A stretch of DNA of 64,000 bases from Guillardia theta CCMP2712. Its lineage: Eukaryota > Cryptophyceae > Pyrenomonadales > Geminigeraceae. Shown in pieces: positions 57,082 through 64,000 of the stretch. The notes beneath the pieces were generated by a model. It ran no database searches. It was given only the letters and a program-made list of their open reading frames with translations, and was not told where the DNA came from. The translations under genes and the position numbers were made by a program. The stretch lies in assembly GCF_000315625.1 (NCBI RefSeq), contig NW_005434647.1, forward strand, positions 467,446 through 531,445. The letters are read 5' to 3'. Positions within the stretch are counted from its first letter, which is position 1; every line of letters starts with the position of its first letter.

Positions 57082-59281
57082 ATGAAGAACCCAATACCCA
57101 GCCAAGAAAAAACAAAAAAGATTGCAGCAGAACAACCCGAGACAACAGGAAAAGAAGAGAAAATCAAACAGAAGAAGCGAAAAAATGAAGAAAATCAAGG
57201 TGAGCCTACCAAGAAGCAGAAGGGGGATGGAACGAAGCTGGTTGTTCTGGACGACAAGGTACAGTACCTCCTGCATGCGCCTCTTCTTGTGACCTCCAAG
57301 TGTATCAGTCCGAAGAGAATCAAGCTGTCGACGGCATCCTGACAGCCCGCAAGTTTGAGGAGCTGAACATCTGCGAGGAGAGCAAGAAGGGGGTAGCCGA
57401 TCAAGGCTTCACGTGCATGACGGAGATTCAAGCCAAGACCATTGCTCCCTTGCTCAGTGGCCGTGAGTTGCCTGCAGCTCCCGCGCTCTCCTGCTCCTTT
57501 GACGATCTTGCTGCAGGAGATGTGCTCGCTCAAGCTAAGACTGGCTCCGGCAAAACCCTTGCCTTCCTCCTCCCCTGCATCGAGTTGCTGTAAGCCCGTC
57601 AGCTTGTTTGGCTCCTCTGACCCTCTGCCAGTCATAAGGGTCATTTTGCGCAAAGGAACGGAACTGGAGCAATCGTGCTCGCCCCCACGCGAGAGCTGGC
57701 CCTGCAAACTTACGCTGTGAGCTTTCCCTCCCTCCCTCCCTCCCTCCCTCCCTCCCTCCCTCACTCACTCACTCACTGATTGTTGGGATTGTTGATTGAC
57801 ACGAGGCGCTGATGATGCCGTGGGGAGCAGGTTGCGCGCGAAACGATGAAGTATCACAATCACACGCACGGAGTGGTCATGGGAGGAGCGAACAGACGAG
57901 CGGAGGCAGAGAAGCTGGTCAAGGGCGTCAACCTCCTCATCGCTACTCCTGGGTCGAAGGTGCTGCTGCCCGAGGCCTCCTGACGCTCCTGCAGGCGACT
58001 TCTGGACCACTTGCAGAACACCAAAGGGTTCATATACAAGAACTTGCAAGTGAGAGAAGAAGCAATGGAGAGGAAGGGAGTGAGGGAGAGGAAGGGAGCG
58101 AGGGAGGGGAATGGAGCTAGGGAACTGGTGGAAAGAGGGAAGAAAGAAGGGGGAAAGGAGAAAGAGAGGGAAAGAAGGAACAGGAAGGATGGTGACGCGT
58201 CACGAACGCAGGTTCTTATCATCGATGAAGCGGATCGCATCCTGGAGCAGGGGTTTGAGGACGAGATGAGAGAAATCTTGAAGCTCCTCCCGTCAAATCG
58301 ACAGAGCATGCTCTTCTCAGCCACCCAGACCTCTAAAGTTGAAGACCTGGCCAGGTTGTCTTTGAGAGGAAAGCCAGGTCAGTAGAGGAGGAGGAGGAGG
58401 AGGAGGAGGAGGAGGAGGAGGAGGAGGAGGAGGAGGAGGAGGAGATGTTGAGACTATACATAGTGATCGTGGGATTGGATGAGTCGAAGAGCAGTCAGCA
58501 GCATTCCAACACAGTCCTGTCAAGCACGCAGCAGGGCTACGTGGTTGTCTCGTCAGAGCTGAGGTTCCGATTGCTCTACACCTTCCTAAAGAAGAACTTG
58601 AATAAGAAGGTCAGAAGCAGCTGCCGCAAGATCCTCTCATGCTGCTGCTGCCCGACAAGCTCTGACGGCCCGCAGGTGCTGGTTTTCTTCTCCTCCTGCA
58701 ATGCCGTCAAGTTCTACGCGGAGCTTCTCAACTTCGTCGACATTCCAGTGCTTGACCTGCACGGCAAGCAGAAGCAGCAGAAGCGAACCACCACCTTCTT
58801 CGAGTTCTGCAACGCTGAAAAGGGGATCCTCCTCTGTACCGATGTTGCTGCTCGAGGACTCGACATCCCAACGGTCACCCTTCCCCCAGCTCCCTCCCTT
58901 CCTCTCCCTCCTCCTCCTACTCCTCCTCTTCCTCCTCCTCCTCCTCCACTCTCTTCTCTCTTCTCTCTCACCGAATTCTTTCCTTTCCTTTTCCTTCACA
59001 TTTTCCTCCACATGTCTGTCTCGTCTCAAACCTCCGGCAGGTGGACTGGGTCATCCAATTTGACCCCCCAGACGAGCCCAAGGAATACATCCACCGTGTC
59101 GGCAGAACAGCTAGAGGAATCAACACACAAGTACGTCCACCACCACCACCACCTCCTCCTCCTCCTCCTCCTCCTGCTCCTCTTCCTCCTCCTGCTCCTC
59201 CTGCTCCTGCTCCTCCTCCTGGTCCTCCTCCTCCTCCTCCTCCTCCTCCTTCTATTCCACCACCACCACCACATCATCATC

Positions 59282-59327
<46 letters not shown>

Positions 59328-60155
59328 TCTCCTGCTCGTCCTCCTTCTGCTGCTGGTCCTCCTCCCCCTCCTCCTCCTGTAAAGTTTTCCACAGGGAAGG
59401 GCTCTCTTGATGCTACTTCCTCAAGAGCTGCAATTTCTGAAATATCTTCGCCATGCAAATGTGAGTCGTCGATATGTTGTCTTGTGTTAGAAGTCAGACT
59501 TCCACTCTCAACTTTTCTACTCCCCCATATCCCTCTGATAACCTTCCTCTATCTTAACCTCCCTCCCTTCATCCCTTCTCCTCCCTCTCTTGGTTTCTGC
59601 TTTTCATACTTCGAATTCACATCTCTCTATGATGCTGGCCGCCTGTTTCCTTATCTCTTCACGCAGGTGCAACTGACGGAGTTTGAGTTTCCTCCCCACA
59701 AGATTGCAAACATCCAGCAGCAACTCGAGAGCTTGATCGCCAAGAACTACTACCTCAATCGCAGCGCCAAGGATGCCTACCGCTCCTACATCTTAGCCTA
59801 CGCCTCTCACGGGTGAGCAACGGAGGGCCCGTGCAGGAGCTCACGAGTGCTCAGGCTCAAGAACATCTACGACGTGAAGTCGCTCGACATGCTCGCCGTC
59901 GCCAAGTCCTTCGGCTTCAGCAACCCGCCAAACGTGAGAGAGCAGAGAGCGAGAGAGCAACGTGACGTCTGCATGCAGGTCATGCTCAACTTCGGAGTCA
60001 AGCCATCCGATAGCGTGAGGAAGCGAGGAGGAGGGGGAGGATTTGGCACGGGATACAAGAAAGCCGTCACCAAGAAGAAGACAGGACATGGATTCAGCGC
60101 TGATAACCCTTACGGCATGAGACAACAGAATGACAAGCGACAGTTTGCAAAGTGA
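57082..60155 (+). CDS. DDX18: DEAD-box RNA helicase DDX18/HAS1
   Basis: ATP-dependent RNA helicase of large-subunit ribosome assembly in the nucleolus. A Lys/Glu-rich N-terminus ([19 protein letters not shown]) precedes Q-motif region [19 protein letters not shown], motif [11 protein letters not shown], Ia [12 protein letters not shown], Ib TPGR (TPG then RLLDHLQ across an intron), [52 protein letters not shown] and [11 protein letters not shown]. The C-terminal region matches DDX18/HAS1 in particular: [55 protein letters not shown] and a Gly-rich tail ending KRQFAK. Exon 1 is 57082-57258. Four introns carry long simple repeats. The stop TGA overlaps AATAAA. TTTTTACAG before the ATG may be an intron acceptor, so a further 5' exon is possible. 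Confidence 0.92.
57726..57777 (+). repeat. (CCCT)n then (CACT)n in a DDX18 intron
   Basis: About nine CCCT units followed by four CACT units. Confidence 0.9.
58384..58444 (+). repeat. (GAG)n in a DDX18 intron
   Basis: About twenty perfect units, immediately after the exon ending RLSLRGKP. Confidence 0.95.
59135..59327 (+). repeat. (CCA), (CTC) and (CAA) repeats in a DDX18 intron
   Basis: Compound array inside the intron between the exons encoding HRVGRTARG and GRALLMLL; long frames translated from it are artefacts. Confidence 0.95.
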
Positions 60156-60160
60156 ATAAA
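60155..60160 (+). terminator. AATAAA overlapping the DDX18 stop
   Basis: The string TGAATAAA at 60153-60160: the last base of the stop codon is the first of the hexamer. Confidence 0.5.
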
Positions 60161-60220
60161 ATGAAACTTGTAAGTGAAGATTCATGTAACACTAAAACAC
60201 TTTCATACACTTTTATCGCT

Positions 60221-60226
60221 TTTATT
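60221..60226 (-). terminator. AATAAA for the VP-repeat gene
   Basis: Minus-strand hexamer 31 bp past the stop of the VP-repeat gene, inside the 101-bp tail-to-tail gap. Confidence 0.5.
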
Positions 60227-60256
60227 CTCTCAAAACCTCACAAAAATAATATCGCA

Positions 60257-61162
60257 TTAGAAAGGAGGCTGCGAAGTGCCCTGTTCCCTCCTGTTCTCCT
60301 GCTGCTGGGTGGTGTAGGTGTAGGCGGGGTTGGCAGTGTAAGATCCATAAGGGTAGGCGTAGGAGTATCCGTACTGCGGCACAGCAGGGGTAGCAGCGGT
60401 GACTCCAGTCTGGTAGGCGGTGGTTCCAGGGAGGTAGTAGGAGTTGGTGATGGTGGGCTGGTACTCAACCACCTTGTTCACCGTCTGGACCGTGTTAACA
60501 GTCTGGGTGACGGGGACCTGAACCTGAACGGGCTCCTGGACGGTCTGGTTGGTGTAGGTGGTGACGTTCTGGGTCTCGTAGTCGACCTTGGGGACCTGGT
60601 AGTTCTGGGTCTTGGTCTCGTAGACGGGAACGCGGTAGGGCACAGAGACGTCCTCGTAGACGGTCTTGGGGACCTTGTAGGTCTGGTAGCGAGTCTCGTA
60701 GACCTGCTTGGGGATCTGGATGGTCCTGGTCTCGTACTCAATCTTGGGGACCTGGTACGGCTGCTGGTAGGTCTCCATGACCTGAAACAACAACATACAT
60801 CAGCGCCCATATCAAGGGGTGTGATGACGTCATAAATAGAGGTTGGCAAAGTTTTCTTCATAGATCATGTATAGAAACAATCATTCTGGACACAACACAC
60901 AGCTATGCATCCAGGACAAGGAGAATTATCAAAAGAACAAGTTGCAAGACATTTGACTCACCGTCTTGGGAACGCGGACCTGGGAAACCTGAGGAACAGA
61001 CACAACCTTGTTGACATAGGTGGTCTGGGGAACCATCACAGTCTGCTGAACAGGGACAGTGTAGGTCTCAGGGATGATGGCGCTCTGGGTGGGGAGGCCA
61101 GCAGTAATGCCAGGGGCAAGGGTCTGGGTTGGGTAGCCGTAGGAAGCGTAGGGCGTTGCCAT
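60257..61162 (-). CDS. Val-Pro-Tyr repeat protein, alveolin/articulin-like
   Basis: Two exons, 60962-61162 and 60257-60781, phase 0, 241 residues. It begins MATPYASYGYPTQTLAPGIT. Two regions of short repeats with Val-Pro, Tyr-Glu and Thr/Gln alternate: PVQQTVMVPQTTYVNKVVSV PQVS in exon 1, and PYQVPKIEYETRTIQIPKQV, YETRYQTYKVPKTVYEDVSV, PYRVPVYETKTQNYQVPKVD in exon 2, followed by Gln/Thr-rich repeats with VQVPVTQTVN. The C-terminus is Tyr/Ala/Pro-rich. Repeats of this kind are found in alveolins, articulins and epiplasmins, proteins of the membrane skeleton under the cell surface. In a cryptophyte the periplast would be the natural place, but that is inference. The G-rich upstream region (minus strand) and compact structure suggest strong expression. 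Confidence 0.75.
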
Positions 61163-62360
61163 GCTGCTGCGATGCTCTTCCGCTCCGCACGAGCCTCTCT
61201 TATACCCACGGGGCACAACACCCCCACCCCCAATCTGTCAGCCCACCCCTTGTTCCTCCGTTTTTTATTCGTACCCCCACCCTCCGAGCATAACGGTTCC
61301 ACGGGAAGACCCGAAAGTACTTCTACACCCCTATTATCATTGAAGAAATAAGGGGTGGGCGATCATCTACTGAGCTAAAAGGACCCTCTCACCGTGAATA
61401 CCCCTAAGGTAGCAGTACCATTATTAATTTACCCCTACAAAACTACCCTCGCCCCTCCTCTGCCCTCCTCTTTCCTACCAGGATCTTACGCCTCGACAAC
61501 CTACCCCATCTCGAATGCCGAAGACACTACCCCATCTATTGTACACCCCATTTTTCTGGTACTGTGGAGTACCCTTCTACCCCCTGGTACTCCCTTGACA
61601 GTAAGGCTCTACCACCCCTTTCAATCAGCCGTTACCGTCTTGGTAATGATCCCCAATAACCCCCACCCCTATTTTCCTAATACGACTCATGGGTCCTCCT
61701 CTCCTCCATGATCCTGCGGATCTTCGTGTTCTCGAAGGACCCCACTACGACCCCTACAGGCATCCCTGGATTCACCACCCCCACCCCCTCTGACAATTCC
61801 AAGAGATGGTAACTTTCAGTGAGACGCACCGGTAATGACCAGACATTTACCGGCTACTAGAGGGGGACTACCCACCCCCTTTTCACGAATCATTTACCGC
61901 TAAATTCACACCCGTAGTGACGTCGGTTACCCGGGGGTAACAATCGTCCGTGTACCCCACCCTCTAATATGACGACGGTCCCTGGGTGGCGCCCCCTTCC
62001 CGTTTGGGGCACCGGGCAGTTACTAAGTCTGATGAGCGGGTGCAGGTTACTGACAGTGAAATCATTGTACTGACCCCCACCCCCATGAGATGACCGTCTG
62101 ACCCCGTGGCCCTCCCTATGGGCAACCTCCTTCCAGTACGGCGCCGTACTTTTATCATTCGAGAAGTGGTCCCCTGCCACTCGCAAGGACCCATAGTATC
62201 TGGATACGGCTTGCCCTAAGAGTAGTACCCACCCCTCAGTCCCGTCCCCTGGTCAGAAGTTTCCCGCCGGGAGCTGCAAGTTGCCGCGAGTTGGTCAGAG
62301 GGGCTGAGAACAGCGCGGCGCCGGGGCCGGCTAGCCTGCACTGATTTGGGGGAAACTAGG
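61163..62360. promoter_or_regulatory. CCCCACCC-rich head-to-head gap, left part
   Basis: The plus strand is filled with ACCCCCACCCC, CTACCCC and GTACC words to about 62260 (G-rich on the strand of the VP-repeat gene). Open frames are composition artefacts. Inferred to include the promoter of the VP-repeat gene. Confidence 0.35.
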
Positions 62361-62627
62361 GGAATAGTTCCATCGAAAGTTAAAGGCACCGGTACTTTAC
62401 CCTACAATGATACCAGGACCCCTGGGCCTACTAGGCTCACATTCCCGGCCACTGGACTGAGGAGTCCCGCCGGCCCTACTGAGAGTCGCCTACTCCGTGT
62501 AAGTTACAGAACGGCAGCACCGGGTACCCCCCCCATCCGGGGCTCAGGCTGGGGCCCGGAATAGTTCCCTGGCAGCGAAAGTTAAAGGCACCGGTACTAC
62601 CCTACAAAGATACCAGCACCGTGACCC
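62361..62627 (+). repeat. Diverged direct repeats, about 65 bp, 197 bp apart
   Basis: Copies at 62361-62425 and 62558-62627 share GGAATAGTTCC, then CGAAAGTTAAAGGCACCGG, TAC, CCTACAA and GATACCAG in the same order. Confidence 0.75.
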
Positions 62628-62639
62628 CTCCTAGGCTAG

Positions 62640-63560
62640 GCCGCTAATTCCCCGCCCGGCGCCCCCCCCGCCCCCCCATCCTCTGGGGGTTCGTCGGCCC
62701 AGCCTCGGCTCCCGCAGGACTTCGGTACCGTGCCGGTTGTCGGCCCTCGGGAGCCGCTGGTGGCACGGCCGGGGGGAAACCTTATCATGCCGTCGCTGAT
62801 CGGATGATTTACAGGCTGAACTCAAGTTTTTCCGCCGTGCCAGGCAGTCACGCCAGGAGGCACGATGGTCAGCAGTGACCGGGTTGAACTACCCCTCCGA
62901 GGCTCCGGGCGACCGTAGGCTGCCAGGCACCGCCGGGCCCGGCCGCCGGGCCGCGCACTGGCGCAGTGCACGCGGCTTGAAGAAGAGAGCCGACCCCCAC
63001 TGAACTTCGGAACTGGAAAGCTTGTTTCCGGTCGCCGCGGCGGCGGACTCAGCCTCCGGGTGCGGCTGACGCCGGGCCTAGTGCTCAGCACGTCCCCCCA
63101 AAGGCCGCCTTTCAGGCTTCCCATCATCGCCCGGCCCGGCACTGCCATGATGGACTCTTGCCCGGACCGTACCGTACTCCGCGGCCGCCCGCCGATGCGT
63201 ACGGTCACGTTGCGCTTTCTGTGCCCGGGCCACGCCGGTGACGGTGGCTGGCCGCGGATCCGCGCTCGGTATGCGTCTCATCATTCGGCGGCCGGGCCGG
63301 CCGGCCCGGCCACCGTCGGGACTCGGCTCGGACCTTCGGCGGCGGCCACAGCGCTATAGCGGCTCAGCGCCTGGCATGGCGCGGGGGATCTTCAAGTCTG
63401 AGTCTCGCCGTTCAACGTTTGGCCAGTGCTTGAGTAAAGGCCTGACGGTCCGACAGGGTACGGTCCCGGATCAACTTCCGCCGGGCCGGGCGCCGAGCAC
63501 TCAGCCTCCGGCATCGGAGTCGCCGCACCAGGCCGGGCCGCATCCAAAGCTTGTAACGGA
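62640..63560. repeat. GC-rich island, right part of the gap
   Basis: CCCGGC/GGCCGG-dense sequence with frequent ACTGGC and TGACGG words, similar to the islands at 6215, 11028 and 51480. No coding signal on either strand. Confidence 0.55.
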
Positions 63561-63623
63561 TGCGTAACGGTTGTTGGCTCTTCGGCCATGGCTGGCGATT
63601 ACGGCAGTGCAACGGGGGAGGCG

Positions 63624-64000
63624 ATGCATCGATCGCAAGAGAGGGGGGAAGAAAGCCGCCATGCTTGGTCGCGTGAGCTCTCCTCTCCCTCATCCACCTG
63701 CCTCTACAGTCGTGAAGGTCGTTATCTTCTGTTGGTGACCAACCTGGTGCTCGTCGCCGCTGTGCTACTGTCCGTTCCAGCTGTCAGCAGATCCATGTTG
63801 GCCTCATCACCCGCTGCCGTTGACGTCTCGCAGTTGGAGCAAGAGGCGAGCAAGGGCCTCCCGGAGGATCTTGCAAGGACACAAGAGCTGAGTGAGATTG
63901 CAGAGGGCGGAGGGGGCAGAGGCAGGGTGCAGGAACTGTATGAAACGCCTACGATACATGTAGGAGGTCAAGGTTTCATTTCTAGCGTCGCCCCCGCGCA
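63624..64000 (+). CDS. Membrane-anchored protein, 5' part (partial)
   Basis: An open frame from ATG 63624 runs to the right edge without a stop (125 codons). It starts MHRSQERGEESRHAWSRELS, then has a hydrophobic helix (YLLLVTNLVLVAAVLLSVPA) at about residues 40-60, preceded by basic residues, and continues into a Glu/Ser-rich stretch (VSQLEQEASKGLPEDLARTQ) and a Gly/Arg segment. This looks like a signal anchor or long signal peptide. No family recognised. The last stretch might already be intron. It sits head-to-head with the VP-repeat gene. Confidence 0.5.
   Translation, partial: MHRSQERGEESRHAWSRELSSPSSTCLYSREGRYLLLVTNLVLVAAVLLSVPAVSRSMLASSPAAVDVSQLEQEASKGLPEDLARTQELSEIAEGGGGRGRVQELYETPTIHVGGQGFISSVAPA

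Noticed and set aside
59026-59328. Poly-Leu/Arg/Trp frames in the DDX18 intron
   Set aside because: Translations of CTC, CCA and CAA microsatellites.

Overview
The window is eukaryotic nuclear DNA, gene-dense and rich in introns. Introns are mostly 42-60 nt, GT-AG, with at least two GC-AG cases. Poly(A) signals are AATAAA. One protein (52612-53404) has an N-terminus typical of a complex red-algal-type plastid: a signal peptide followed by a cleavage region with the Asn-Ala-Phe-Ala-Phe-Pro pattern. Together with the animal/plant-like housekeeping genes and a Val-Pro-Tyr repeat protein of membrane-skeleton type, this suggests a photosynthetic protist with a secondary red plastid. A cryptophyte alga of the Guillardia type is my best guess. 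It rests on sequence style, not on a database match.

Layout from left to right: ankyrin-repeat gene (3' part, +); unknown coiled-coil gene (-); small unknown gene (+); RBM42-like RNA-binding protein (-); tRNA-Arg(UCU) (-); small unknown gene (+); cytosolic lysyl-tRNA synthetase (-); MORN1-like protein (+); secreted or targeted ZNF706/SERF-like zinc finger (-); small single-pass membrane protein (+); ketopantoate-reductase-like Rossmann protein (-); a very large intronless secreted subtilase (+); a WW-domain/TMC-like channel fusion (-); RNF10-like RING protein (+); chorismate synthase (+); secreted TPR protein (-); Hikeshi (+); neutral-sphingomyelinase-like EEP phosphodiesterase (-); CNOT9 (+); a two-repeat SK-like potassium channel (-); plastid FAM210/DUF1279 protein (+); mitochondrial-type crotonase (-); coiled-coil protein (+); DDX18/HAS1 helicase (+); VP-repeat cytoskeletal protein (-); and the start of a membrane protein (+) cut by the right edge.

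The most striking global property is gene orientation. Of 24 neighbouring pairs of protein genes, 22 are on opposite strands. Tail-to-tail gaps are short, about 70-430 bp. Head-to-head gaps are usually long, and they carry almost all of the unusual DNA: very GC-rich islands, GGGGTGGG/CCCCACCC tracts, a recurrent ACTCAAAGTTAAG motif, and one 493-bp element with perfect 17-bp inverted ends. Simple repeats otherwise sit inside introns.

The genes do not form a pathway. They are a mixed set of housekeeping (translation, ribosome biogenesis, mRNA turnover, shikimate pathway, nuclear import of HSP70), membrane and signalling functions (channels, EEP), secretion and cytoskeleton. Exon-intron models were built by hand from splice dinucleotides, phase and family conservation. 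Where start exons could not be found this is stated. There is a 100-N assembly gap at 52000-52099.
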